A stretch of 64,000 bases of DNA, from the NCBI GenBank assembly GCA_019637445.1, contig JAHBVS010000001.1:1585586-1649585 (forward strand). The letters run 5' to 3'. The notes under the pieces were generated by a model. The model was given only the letters and a program-made list of their open reading frames with translations, was not told where the DNA came from and searched no databases. Numbering within the stretch: the stretch's first letter is position 1; each line of letters opens with the position of its first letter. Positions 1-8,119 of the stretch are shown here, in pieces. Both the position numbers and the translations under genes were made by a program. The stretch is from Gemmatimonadaceae bacterium (GTDB taxonomy: Bacteria; Gemmatimonadota; Gemmatimonadetes; Gemmatimonadales; Gemmatimonadaceae).

Positions 1-2
1 TC

Positions 3-80
3 GCCCTGATCTTTGGAATCCTCTTGGGCGGCGGGCTCGCCAGCTGGCTGGCGGATCGTCGCGCCGCGGCCCGCGCCTAG
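3..80 (+). CDS. C-terminal fragment of a membrane protein (5' end outside window)
   Basis: An open frame enters from the left edge and stops at a TAG at 78-80. The 25 visible residues form a Gly/Leu/Ala-rich hydrophobic helix (ALIFGILLGGGLASWLA) followed by a basic tail (DRRAAARA). That looks like a last transmembrane helix with a cytoplasmic end. The family cannot be identified from this fragment. Confidence 0.45.
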   Translation, partial: ALIFGILLGGGLASWLADRRAAARA

Positions 81-91
81 TGCTTGCGCCC

Positions 92-130
92 AACGCTCGC
101 GTCTAACGCTCGCGTCAAACGCTCGCTCGG
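92..130. repeat. 13-bp tandem repeat between two genes
   Basis: Two near-identical 13-base units (AACGCTCGCGTCT, then AACGCTCGCGTCA) are followed by a diverged third unit starting AACGCTCGCT. The array fills the gap between the left-edge gene and the 3' end of tag. No function is evident. Confidence 0.6.
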
Positions 131-137
131 CGGCGCC

Positions 138-782
138 TCAGCCTTGGGGGCGCGGCATTGCCGCCACGATGCCCCGCCTGTGGCAACCCTCGAGATGGTC
201 GTTGACCAAGCCCATCGCCTGGAAGAAGGCGTAGACCGTCGTCGGCCCGACAAAACGCCATCCGCGCGCCTTCAGCGCCTTCGACAGCGCGGCGGACTCC
301 GCACTCGTGCTCACGATATCCTGCTTGCGGCGCGGTGCGGGCGCCGATTGAGGCGCAAACCCCCAGACGAAATCGCGCAGCGAGCCTTCGCGCTCGCAGA
401 GCTCGAGATACGCGCGCGCGTTCTGGATGGTCGCTTCGATCTTGCCGCGGTGGCGCACGATGCCGGCGTCGGCCAAGAGTCGCGCGACATCGCGCGCGCC
501 GAAGCGTGCCACGCGCGCGGGATCGAAGCCGGCGAAGGCGGCGCGGAAGTTGTCCCGCTTGCGGAGGATGGTCAGCCAACTGAGTCCGGCCTGGAATCCC
601 TCCAGCGCCAGCTTCTCGAAGAGCCGGTGCTCATCCACCACCGGCACGCCCCATTCCTGGTCGTGGTAGCGCACGTAGTCCTCGAGGTCGCCGCACCACC
701 AGCAGCGCACGATGCCGTCCGCCGCGCGCTGTAGTCCGTCCGCAAGCGGCGCCTGTCGGCGCGCGTCGGCGCGAGCGCTCAC
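138..782 (-). CDS. tag: DNA-3-methyladenine glycosylase I
   Basis: This cytoplasmic base-excision repair enzyme removes 3-methyladenine from alkylated DNA. The 214-residue protein has the Tag hallmarks. CWWCG near residue 27 and HDQEWGVP near 40 supply the first Cys and His zinc ligands, and VNDHLEGCHR near the C-terminus supplies the second His/Cys pair. The substrate-pocket motif FEKLALEGFQAGLSW is intact. The start is GTG at 782-780, overlapping the TGA of the upstream gene (GTGA), so translation is probably coupled. The family is normally 180-200 residues; about 25 extra residues lie before the first zinc ligand. The identification is secure. Confidence 0.95.
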   Translation of the reverse strand: MSARADARRQAPLADGLQRAADGIVRCWWCGDLEDYVRYHDQEWGVPVVDEHRLFEKLALEGFQAGLSWLTILRKRDNFRAAFAGFDPARVARFGARDVARLLADAGIVRHRGKIEATIQNARAYLELCEREGSLRDFVWGFAPQSAPAPRRKQDIVSTSAESAALSKALKARGWRFVGPTTVYAFFQAMGLVNDHLEGCHRRGIVAAMPRPQG

Positions 783-1300
783 GTGTAGCCGCGTAGCGAG
801 AGGAACTTGGCCACTTCCTCGGCGTCCTCAACGACCTCGAGCCAGCCCGGCCGAAGTGCGAGGCGAACCGCGATCGATCCTCCCTCGGCGACAATCGCGA
901 CGGCGTCGGTAAAGTCGCACTTGGCCACGGCGGTGTCCGGCAGCTCGATGCCCGGGATGGTGCTGTACTGGATGGTGTGCGTCGGGCCGAGATCCGGACG
1001 CGGCTCCAGCCAGGTGACGCCGCGAAACACGGCCACCTCGTTGCCGTGTGACGAGAACGCGGAGTCGCGGGCGGGGAGCGTGGCTTGCTCCGGCAGGAAA
1101 TCGGCCACGAGGCAGGAGACCTCAAAGCCCTCTTCGATCTCGGCGCGGTCCACGTGCGCGCGCACCGTGCCGCCCTCGCGCAGGCGCACGCGGAACTCGC
1201 CTTCGGCCATCTCCCAGCCGGCCCAGCCGCGCCGAAGCCGCCGCAGCGCCTCCAAGGAGTCGGTGTCGGCGATGAACGAGTAGGTCCGCAGCGCGCTCAC
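779..1300 (-). CDS. conserved-looking hypothetical protein, 173 aa
   Basis: I do not recognise this protein. It has 173 residues, no signal peptide, no membrane helix and mixed alpha/beta character. The start MSALRTYSF is followed by repeated short charged strands and a C-terminal helix (EVVEDAEEVAKFLSL). It lies 31 bases downstream of the permease gene and overlaps tag by 4 bases, so the three genes probably form one transcription unit. Codon use is like its neighbours and the opposite-strand frames look like shadows. A link to DNA repair is suggested only by its coupling to tag. Confidence 0.75.
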   Translation of the reverse strand: MSALRTYSFIADTDSLEALRRLRRGWAGWEMAEGEFRVRLREGGTVRAHVDRAEIEEGFEVSCLVADFLPEQATLPARDSAFSSHGNEVAVFRGVTWLEPRPDLGPTHTIQYSTIPGIELPDTAVAKCDFTDAVAIVAEGGSIAVRLALRPGWLEVVEDAEEVAKFLSLRGYT

Positions 1301-1331
1301 GCCGGAAATCTAGCGGACCGCCGCCGGCCGC

Positions 1332-2798
1332 CTAGAAGAAGAGCCGCAGCACGGTGATGACGACAGCAATACCGACCACGTCCAGCGCGAGGCCGGCGCG
1401 CGCCATCTCCTTGACCGTCAGTTCGCCAGAGCCGAAGACGATCGCATTCGGCGGGGTGGCCATCGGCAGCGCGAAGCCCACCGAGGCGCTGAGTCCGATG
1501 ACGAGCATCATCAGCATTGGCGGTTGGTCCAGCGCCGCGGCAAGCGAGACGGCGATGGGCATTCCCATCGAGGCCGTGGCGGCATTGCTCGCCAGCTCAG
1601 AGATGATGACCGTCACGACCGCCACGCCAACGAGCACGGCGGGCAGCGGCAGGCCATTCAGGCCACCCATCCACTCGCCGATCCGCGCCGCGAGTCCGCT
1701 GGATTCCATCGCTGCCGCGAGGGAGAGTCCACCGCCGAACAGCAGCAGCACGTCCCAGGGGATCTCGCGGGCCTCACGCCAGGTGATCAGTGGACGTCGG
1801 CCACGCGCGGAGTCCGCCGGCAGCAGGAACAAGAGGATGCCCCCCATCACGGCGATGCTGGCGTCGGTCAGCGCCGGTACCACGCTGGTCAGGCCGAAGA
1901 CGGTGAGGTTGCCGATGACCTTTGGCTCCCGAAAGAGCCAGCCGAGCGCAACCAACGAGAAGACGAGGAGCACACGCCGTTCGCCCTGCGTGATCTTGCC
2001 GAGGGCCGCGCGGCGGTCGGCGAGGGCCTGCAGTCCAGCGGCGTCGAGCGTGAGGCGCTCACGATGAAACCCAAACACGAGGATGGCCCAGCAGGCCGGG
2101 AGCATGATCAGCGCAATCGGCAACCCGAACTTCAGGAAGTAGAAGAAGTCGAGGTTGACCCCGAGCATCTCCCGCGCGGCGCCGGCGAGAATCAGGTTCG
2201 GCGGTGTCCCGATCAGCGTCGCCATGCCACCGATGCTGGCGGCGAAGGCCACACCGAGGAGCATCGCCACGCGCTGGCTGCGCGCGGCCGGCCCCGAGCC
2301 GAACAGCGAACCGATGGCGAGTGCGATGGGATACATCATCGCGGCGGTGGCCGTGTTGGAGATCCACATCGAGACCAGCGCCGTGGCCAGCATCACGCCG
2401 AAGACCAGGCGGCGCGAGTCCGTGCCGACCTTCCCGATGACGGCGAGCGCAATGCGCTGGTGCGCGTGCCAGTGCTGCAGTGCGGCCGCAAGCAGAAATC
2501 CACCGAGGTAGAGAAACACCACCTCATTCGCGAAGGCGGCTGCGGCCTCCCGCGTGCTCGACACCCCGAGAAGCGGGAAGAGCACGAGCGGTAGCAGCGC
2601 CGTCACGGCAAGCGGGAGACACTCGCTGATCCACCAGATGGCCATCCACACACCGACCGCGAGTACCGAGGCCGCTGCGGGCTCCAAGCCCGCCGGCGCG
2701 AGCGTTCGGAGCACAAGAAACGCGATCGGGCCGAGCAGCAGCGGCATGGGACGCTGGCGCGGTTCGCCCGCTGTTGCGGAGTTCGGCTCGGACAGCAT
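1332..2798 (-). CDS. SLC13/DASS-family anion:sodium symporter
   Basis: This is an inner-membrane permease of the divalent anion:Na+ symporter family, which transports dicarboxylates, sulfate or phosphate. The 488-residue protein has about 11-12 hydrophobic segments. It carries two family signature regions: SNTATAAMMYPIALAI with IGGMATLIGTPPNLILAG in the first half, and ELASNAATASMGMPIAVSLA with FALPMATPPNAIVFGSG in the second. The paired SNT/SNA and TPPN motifs are the sodium- and substrate-binding hairpins. I chose ATG at 2798, with GGTGGA 10 bases upstream; an in-frame ATG at 2840 would leave only 20 bases to the divergent gene. Substrate cannot be read from the sequence. Confidence 0.88.
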   Translation of the reverse strand: MLSEPNSATAGEPRQRPMPLLLGPIAFLVLRTLAPAGLEPAAASVLAVGVWMAIWWISECLPLAVTALLPLVLFPLLGVSSTREAAAAFANEVVFLYLGGFLLAAALQHWHAHQRIALAVIGKVGTDSRRLVFGVMLATALVSMWISNTATAAMMYPIALAIGSLFGSGPAARSQRVAMLLGVAFAASIGGMATLIGTPPNLILAGAAREMLGVNLDFFYFLKFGLPIALIMLPACWAILVFGFHRERLTLDAAGLQALADRRAALGKITQGERRVLLVFSLVALGWLFREPKVIGNLTVFGLTSVVPALTDASIAVMGGILLFLLPADSARGRRPLITWREAREIPWDVLLLFGGGLSLAAAMESSGLAARIGEWMGGLNGLPLPAVLVGVAVVTVIISELASNAATASMGMPIAVSLAAALDQPPMLMMLVIGLSASVGFALPMATPPNAIVFGSGELTVKEMARAGLALDVVGIAVVITVLRLFF

Positions 2799-2859
2799 CG
2801 CGGCAAGATCCACCGACCGCCGCTGCGGAGCAAGGCGCATCAGAATCCAGAATGCCTGT

Positions 2860-5103
2860 TTGGTCGTTAGGGTACGACACGCCCCGACACACACTCTCCA
2901 CGCCTTTCGACGATTCGCCTTGGTCTTTCGCGCCCTCCTGCTCGCCAGCTGTCTCGCCCGTTCGTCGGCGTCCGCCCAGGGCATCGCCGCGCCGCGCGCC
3001 GATACGCTGCAGTACGAGACCGCGGCGTTGCGTGCGCTGATTGAGGAGGCCGCGGCAATCAACCGCCGCGTGCCGGAGCAGCTGGGTGGATACCGCGCCC
3101 AGCTCGAGTCCGAGGTGTCCATCGGCAATCGCCGCTCGGAAGGCATGGAGATGGCCGTCCAGCTGGAGCAAATAGCCAGCGAACTGACCTGGGATCGCAG
3201 TGGCGCCTACACGCAGGTCGTGACGGGATATCGCTCACAATCGATCGGCGCGAGCTTCGCGACGCTTGGGTTCTTCCGCGTCGGATGGGCGATCCCCTCG
3301 CTCTACGGCAACCGGCTCGCCCTGCTCTTCGGGCGGGACACGTCCGAGGCGGTCAGGAGGCGGCGCGATCGCCGCGGTGGCGATCCGATGTATGCGGTGC
3401 ATCCGCTGGCGGATGATCGCGATGGCTTCTACCGCTACTCTGGCGGCGACACGGTCGTGACAATGCACGTGGACGGTCGCCAGATCCCCATCGTTCGCGT
3501 CGGGGTGACGCTGCGCGACGACGTGCCCGACCGCACCGTCGTTTTCGTGGGCGAGCTGGATCTCGACGCCTCGCGGCGTCAGCTAGTGCGCCTGCGTGGA
3601 CACTTTGCCGTGGTCGGTGGACCAAAGCCGAAGTTCGACCTGCTACGCGAGGCGCGACTGCAGGGCGTGGCCTACGTCGAGGCCGTGAACGCCGAGATCG
3701 ACGGCAGCTTCTGGCTACCGGCCTACCAGCGTTTCGAAGCGCACGCCACCTCCAACCTCGTGGGTGAAGGCCGCGCGATCTTCCGCATCATCACGCGGTA
3801 TCGCGATCGCGAGTTCCTGCCACCGCCGGAAGGCGTGCTGGTGGGATCGGCATCGGACACGTTGGCCGTGAAGCCCTTCAGGCTGCGCGTGCTGCCGGCC
3901 GACACCGTGTCCGCCTATCGCGATTGGCAGAGCGAACTGGGCGCCGCCACCGCCGATGTCAGCGCCGAGGACTTCAACGACATCGCACCTCGCGCTTGGC
4001 GTGCCGATGGGCCGCCGCGATTCTCGGTTGAGACCGAGCGACTCCTGGACGTGATGCGCGCGGACCGCATTCAAGGCGTGTTCACGGGCGTTGGTACCGT
4101 CTATCGATTTCGTGATGCGGCGCCGGGGTGGACCTTCCGGACGGCCGCGGGCTACGCGTGGCACGAGCGAACGGCGCGCGGACGCGCCGTCATGGAGTAC
4201 CGCCGCGGGCGAACGACTACTGCGCTGCGCGCGGTGCGCTCGCTGGACCTCACGAACGACTTCAGGAACCCATACGACTCGGGATCCACCATCGCCGCGC
4301 TGCTCGGCAGTGACGACTACGACTACGTGGACCGTCGATCCCTGCAACTGCAGCTCGTGCGGCGGCTCGGGATGGCGAACGCGGGAAACCTGCGACTCGA
4401 GTCGGGCTTCGTGCAGGACGCCGCGCCGGCGCAGCATTGGGACGAAAGCCCGATCGGATGGGGCGGCCCGTTCCGCGCCAACCGCGCGTTACAGTCCGGT
4501 CGCTACTACCGGAACGCAGCGATCCTCGAATGGAGTCCCGACGTGACCCTGGAGTTCCTCCGCACGGGACTCGGCCTGCGCTTCAGCTATGAACGTGCGG
4601 ACGGTGCGCTTTCCTACCAACGCGCCGAAGGCCGATTCACCTGGCGCACGAATGCCGGCAAGTTCGCCTTTGGGTCGCGCCTCGACGTCGGAATCACGAA
4701 CCCCGACGCGCCTCCCCAGCAGCTGTTCGAGCTTGGGGCCAACCAGAATCTTCCCGGCTACGGCTACAAGGAGTTTGCGGGCGACCAGGCGGCTGTGCTT
4801 CGGGGACAGGCGTTCTACGGGTTCGGCGTCCTCGGCGCGCCGATTCGGCTCACGCCGCGGCTCTGGCTTCCGCCCGCAGCACCGGGTCTGGCCCTCGGTG
4901 TGCAGGCGGGATACACACGCGCGTCGACGGCCGATGCGCTGGCCACGGTGCAGGCACTGGGCTCCGAGTCCACGGGCCACGTGCGCTCCTCCGTCGCGCT
5001 GACCCTGCGCATCTTCGGGCAGTCGCTCGGGGTGGGCGTCGCCCGCCCGCTGGACTATCCTGAAGGATGGCGATGGGTCTTCGAGTTCGGGCAACGGTTC
5101 TAG
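2860..5103 (+). CDS. secreted outer-membrane beta-barrel protein (BamA/DUF5686-like C-terminus)
   Basis: This protein of about 747 residues has a signal peptide (FRALLLASCLARSSASAQG) and an N-terminal soluble domain of roughly 400 residues. A C-terminal half follows, made of alternating amphipathic strands and ending in Phe (WRWVFEFGQRF), the usual outer-membrane barrel ending. The segment LGANQNLPGYGYKEFAGDQAAVLRG resembles the late barrel motif of Omp85/surface-antigen proteins. No ATG or GTG lies in frame before the signal peptide. TTG at 2860 is assumed, with TTG at 2920 as the alternative. The gene is divergent from the permease gene, and the next gene starts inside its 3' end. The exact function is unknown. 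Confidence 0.72.
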   Translation: MVVRVRHAPTHTLHAFRRFALVFRALLLASCLARSSASAQGIAAPRADTLQYETAALRALIEEAAAINRRVPEQLGGYRAQLESEVSIGNRRSEGMEMAVQLEQIASELTWDRSGAYTQVVTGYRSQSIGASFATLGFFRVGWAIPSLYGNRLALLFGRDTSEAVRRRRDRRGGDPMYAVHPLADDRDGFYRYSGGDTVVTMHVDGRQIPIVRVGVTLRDDVPDRTVVFVGELDLDASRRQLVRLRGHFAVVGGPKPKFDLLREARLQGVAYVEAVNAEIDGSFWLPAYQRFEAHATSNLVGEGRAIFRIITRYRDREFLPPPEGVLVGSASDTLAVKPFRLRVLPADTVSAYRDWQSELGAATADVSAEDFNDIAPRAWRADGPPRFSVETERLLDVMRADRIQGVFTGVGTVYRFRDAAPGWTFRTAAGYAWHERTARGRAVMEYRRGRTTTALRAVRSLDLTNDFRNPYDSGSTIAALLGSDDYDYVDRRSLQLQLVRRLGMANAGNLRLESGFVQDAAPAQHWDESPIGWGGPFRANRALQSGRYYRNAAILEWSPDVTLEFLRTGLGLRFSYERADGALSYQRAEGRFTWRTNAGKFAFGSRLDVGITNPDAPPQQLFELGANQNLPGYGYKEFAGDQAAVLRGQAFYGFGVLGAPIRLTPRLWLPPAAPGLALGVQAGYTRASTADALATVQALGSESTGHVRSSVALTLRIFGQSLGVGVARPLDYPEGWRWVFEFGQRF

Positions 5104-5669
5104 CGCTCGCGGTGGCAATCGGCCTCGCCTGTGAGGGGCCTCGCCACGCGGAGGCAGCGCGCACCCCCTTTGAGCAGCTCGCGCTGGACTCGGCCGCGTC
5201 GGACTCGGCGGCCTTCGCCACCCTCCCCCCCGCGCTCGCCCCTTGGCTCGACGTGCGGCCGCTGCTGGCGCCCGAGGCGCGGGCCGAACTGCCATTCGCC
5301 GAGTGTCGAGAACTGGATTCTCCCGACGCCGGCCTCCAGCGACTGCGGCTGCAGCTGAGGCTGTCCGATGGCGCGGTGGTGGTGCTCTATGCCGTCGCGG
5401 ATCGCGGATCGGGTGCGCTGGACCGCGTGGAGTTCATTCGGCGCACAGTCGGGAGCGGACAGCGCGGCTTGGTGTGGGATGCGGAGCGCAACCGCACGTA
5501 TTCGAGCTGGTGGCGTGAGGGTTCGCGCGGGTTGTCGAGGCGCGCCGAGCGTGGGGAGATTCCGCGCGGGGGGCCCGTGCCGTTGGCGCTTCGCTCGCTC
5601 GGGCGCCAGTTGTTCACTGTGCCCTGCAACGACCCCCCAGCGGACCCCGACGAACTCAGGCGGCGCTGA
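5073..5669 (+). CDS. hypothetical lipoprotein, 198 aa
   Basis: I do not recognise the family. The N-terminus is a lipoprotein signal (VLALAVAIGLAC, lipobox Cys near residue 22). A mixed alpha/beta domain of about 175 residues follows, with two Cys (AECRE and VPCND) that could form a disulfide. ATG at 5073 is preferred because GAAGGA lies just upstream; ATG at 5067 is also possible. The gene starts 31 bases inside the end of the barrel-protein gene, so it is probably co-expressed and located in the cell envelope. Its 3' end overlaps the convergent murB by 14 bases. Confidence 0.7.
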   Translation: MGLRVRATVLALAVAIGLACEGPRHAEAARTPFEQLALDSAASDSAAFATLPPALAPWLDVRPLLAPEARAELPFAECRELDSPDAGLQRLRLQLRLSDGAVVVLYAVADRGSGALDRVEFIRRTVGSGQRGLVWDAERNRTYSSWWREGSRGLSRRAERGEIPRGGPVPLALRSLGRQLFTVPCNDPPADPDELRRR

Positions 5670-6621
5670 AGTCGCCGACGAATCCGATCTCCGGTTCGAG
5701 TTGCTGCCCGAAGCGATCGGCAACGGCCGCCTGCGCGTGGGCTATCAAGGCCCGCACATCAGCCGCGGTGGCATCACCGAGATTCACGATGATGTTCGCG
5801 TGCATGTGCGAGATTTGCGCGTTCCCGATGCGGTGTCCCTTGAGTCCGCATTGGTCAACCAGTCGCCCCGCACCGACACCTTCGATCTTCTTGAAGATCG
5901 AACCGGCGCTGGGGTGGTACTCCAGCCACGGGTGCCGCGCGCCGCGCCAGGCCAGGTTCTCCTGGAGAATGCGCTGCAGCGTCGATTGCTCCCCGCGCTC
6001 CAGCGCGAACTCGACCGTGAGCGCCACCTCGCCGCTGCCGTGTAGGCGCGAGGTGTCGTATCCGAACTGCATCGACGCCGCGTCAACGCGTTGCCGGCTT
6101 TCGTCGGGCAACAGCAACTCGACTTCGCGCACGACCTCCGCGATGAACATCGTGCGCTCGCGTTCCGGCGCCGGCGAGAGGAAGTGAAGGTTCTGCCACA
6201 CGGCGCCGCCCACCGTCGAGGGGATGCCAACGTAGTGCTCAAGCCCCGACCATCCCGCAGCGACCGCCTCTCGGATTAGTGCGGCAACCGTGGCACCGCT
6301 CTCCGCGGTCACGCGTCCGTCAGCCCGCACCGCGATGCGCTCCGCACGGTTGCGAATGACGAGTCCACGTACGCCCCCATCACCCACAAGGATGTTGGCC
6401 CCGAGTCCGAGGACGAAGTGCGGCACGCCGGCGTGTCGCGCCGCCGTCACGGCGCTGGCGAGTTCGTCCGCCGATGTGGCATCGTACAGGACGTCGGCCG
6501 GACCACCAATCTTGAAGGTGGTGTACGGAGCGAGCGGCACGCCCCGGCGCAGGCGGTCGGCGCCAAGCGCCGGCGCCAACGCTCCGACGATGTCTGACAC
6601 CCGTGAACTCGAATCAACCAT
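5656..6621 (-). CDS. murB: UDP-N-acetylenolpyruvoylglucosamine reductase
   Basis: MurB is the FAD enzyme that reduces UDP-GlcNAc-enolpyruvate to UDP-MurNAc with NADPH in peptidoglycan synthesis. The 321-residue protein has the FAD-binding start PLAPYTTFKIGGPAD, the GLGANILVGDGGVRGLVI loop and YVGIPSTVGGAVWQNLH. The C-terminal substrate domain has PSAGSIFKKIEG (catalytic Ser), CGLKGHRIGNAQISHMHANIIVN and a Glu near the C-terminus. The insertions indicate a type I enzyme. ATG at 6621 gives a usual N-terminus; GTG at 6600 is an alternative. The next gene diverges only 4 bases away. Confidence 0.96.
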   Translation of the reverse strand: MVDSSSRVSDIVGALAPALGADRLRRGVPLAPYTTFKIGGPADVLYDATSADELASAVTAARHAGVPHFVLGLGANILVGDGGVRGLVIRNRAERIAVRADGRVTAESGATVAALIREAVAAGWSGLEHYVGIPSTVGGAVWQNLHFLSPAPERERTMFIAEVVREVELLLPDESRQRVDAASMQFGYDTSRLHGSGEVALTVEFALERGEQSTLQRILQENLAWRGARHPWLEYHPSAGSIFKKIEGVGAGRLVDQCGLKGHRIGNAQISHMHANIIVNLGDATAADVRALIAHAQAAVADRFGQQLEPEIGFVGDFSAA

Positions 6622-6625
6622 AGGA

Positions 6626-8119
6626 ATGCGCGTAATCAATCCACGCTCTCGGTCCATCGCCAGCCGCGCGGACACCGGGACGACGGCGCACAGGGGCCGG
6701 CGGGTCCCTCAAGCCCTGTCGGGCCGCGCACTGTTCCGCGCAGGCGTGACACTCGCAATGGTCCTTGCGGGCCTGCTGCCCCGCCCTAGCGAGGCGCAGT
6801 TGCGCGCCGAGCTCGAGCGCACGATCCAACGGCGCGTGCTGCCGAACGGTCTCGAGGTGATCGTGGCGCCGAGCCACGGCGTGCCGATCGCGACGATCGA
6901 ACTCGTGGTGAAGAACGGCGCGTTCACCCAGACGCCGGAGTACGCGGGACTGGCGCACCTGTTCGAGCACATGTTCTTCAAGGCGAACGACAGCTATCCG
7001 CAGCCCGACGCGTTCATCGACCGCGCGGCGGACCTCGGGGCACTCTTCAACGCCACGACGCGCGAGGAGCTTGTGAGCTACTACCTCACGGTGCTCGCCG
7101 ACTCGGTCGAGGGTGGCCTGCGGTTCCTGGATGCCGCCCTGCGCGGTGCGCAGTTCCGCGCGGACGAGCTCGCCCGCGAGAAACAGGTAGTCCTCGGCGA
7201 GTACGACCGCGCGGAGTCGTCGCCGTGGTTCAGGCTCGACGAAGCCGTGGGCCGGAAACTGTGGGGGACATTCTGGAGCCGGAAGAACACCATCGGCGAC
7301 CGCGCAGTGCTCCAGTCGGTGACGCCCGAGCAGATGCGGCGCATCCGGGACCTCTACTACGTGCCCAACAACTCGGCCCTGATCATTGCCGGTGATGTCG
7401 AGGCGGCGCCGATGTTTGCGCTCGCGGAGCGGGTACTCGGAAGCTGGCCGCGCGGCGAGGATCCCTTCGTCCGCGCACCGATTCCGACGGTGCCGCCGCT
7501 TGATGGCAATCAGGGCATCATTGTCGAGGAAGACGTGAATGCGGTCACCGTGCAGATCCAGTGGCACGGGCCCAGCGCCTCGAAAGACGAGGCCGCCACG
7601 TTTGCGGCGGACGTCTACTCGGACGTGTTGAACCAGGCGAGCTCGCGCTTCCAGCAGCGCCTGGTGGAGTCCGGTCTCTGGCAGGGCGTCATCGTCAACT
7701 ATTACACGCTGAACCACGTGGGGCCCATCACGGTCAGTGGGCAGACGACGCCCGAGCAACTGCGCGAGGCGCTCGTGGCGCTGCACCGTGAACTGCGTGC
7801 CACGCTTGAGCCGGGCTACTTCACGGACGAGGAGCTCGAGGCGACCAAGGCGCACCGCGCGGTCAGCACCGCCTTCGGGATGGAGCGCGCCTCGGAAAAC
7901 TCCCACACCATCGGCTTCTGGTGGAGCGTCGTGGGCGTGGACTACTACTTCCGGTACATCGACGCCATGGCCGAGCAGACGCCGCCCGACCTGCAGCGCT
8001 ATGCGCGCACATACATCGTGGGCAAGCCGCACGTGACCGGCGTCATGCTGCCGCGAGGGACCATGCGCGCGCTGCAGCTCACTGAGTCGGAGCTGGCCGC
8101 GATCGGAGGGCCCCGTTGA
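6626..8119 (+). CDS. M16 family zinc peptidase, catalytic member (secreted)
   Basis: This is a pitrilysin/insulinase-family metallopeptidase of 497 residues. After an unusually long N-terminal region (signal core VTLAMVLAGLLPRPSEAQ near 41-58) comes the inverted zinc motif HLFEH at residues 111-115. A downstream Glu in EKQVVLGEYDRAE completes the zinc site. The second M16 domain (substrate binding) follows after about residue 250. The stop TGA shares a base with the ATG of the next gene, which encodes a partner lacking the zinc motif. The pair probably forms a periplasmic heterodimer like other bacterial two-subunit M16 peptidases. The start is uncertain: this ATG is the only ATG before the signal core. 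Confidence 0.9.
   Translation: MRVINPRSRSIASRADTGTTAHRGRRVPQALSGRALFRAGVTLAMVLAGLLPRPSEAQLRAELERTIQRRVLPNGLEVIVAPSHGVPIATIELVVKNGAFTQTPEYAGLAHLFEHMFFKANDSYPQPDAFIDRAADLGALFNATTREELVSYYLTVLADSVEGGLRFLDAALRGAQFRADELAREKQVVLGEYDRAESSPWFRLDEAVGRKLWGTFWSRKNTIGDRAVLQSVTPEQMRRIRDLYYVPNNSALIIAGDVEAAPMFALAERVLGSWPRGEDPFVRAPIPTVPPLDGNQGIIVEEDVNAVTVQIQWHGPSASKDEAATFAADVYSDVLNQASSRFQQRLVESGLWQGVIVNYYTLNHVGPITVSGQTTPEQLREALVALHRELRATLEPGYFTDEELEATKAHRAVSTAFGMERASENSHTIGFWWSVVGVDYYFRYIDAMAEQTPPDLQRYARTYIVGKPHVTGVMLPRGTMRALQLTESELAAIGGPR

Noticed and set aside
2554-2859. N-terminal extension of the outer-membrane protein frame
   Set aside because: It is antisense to the permease gene and precedes a clear signal peptide; the true start must be near 2860-2920.
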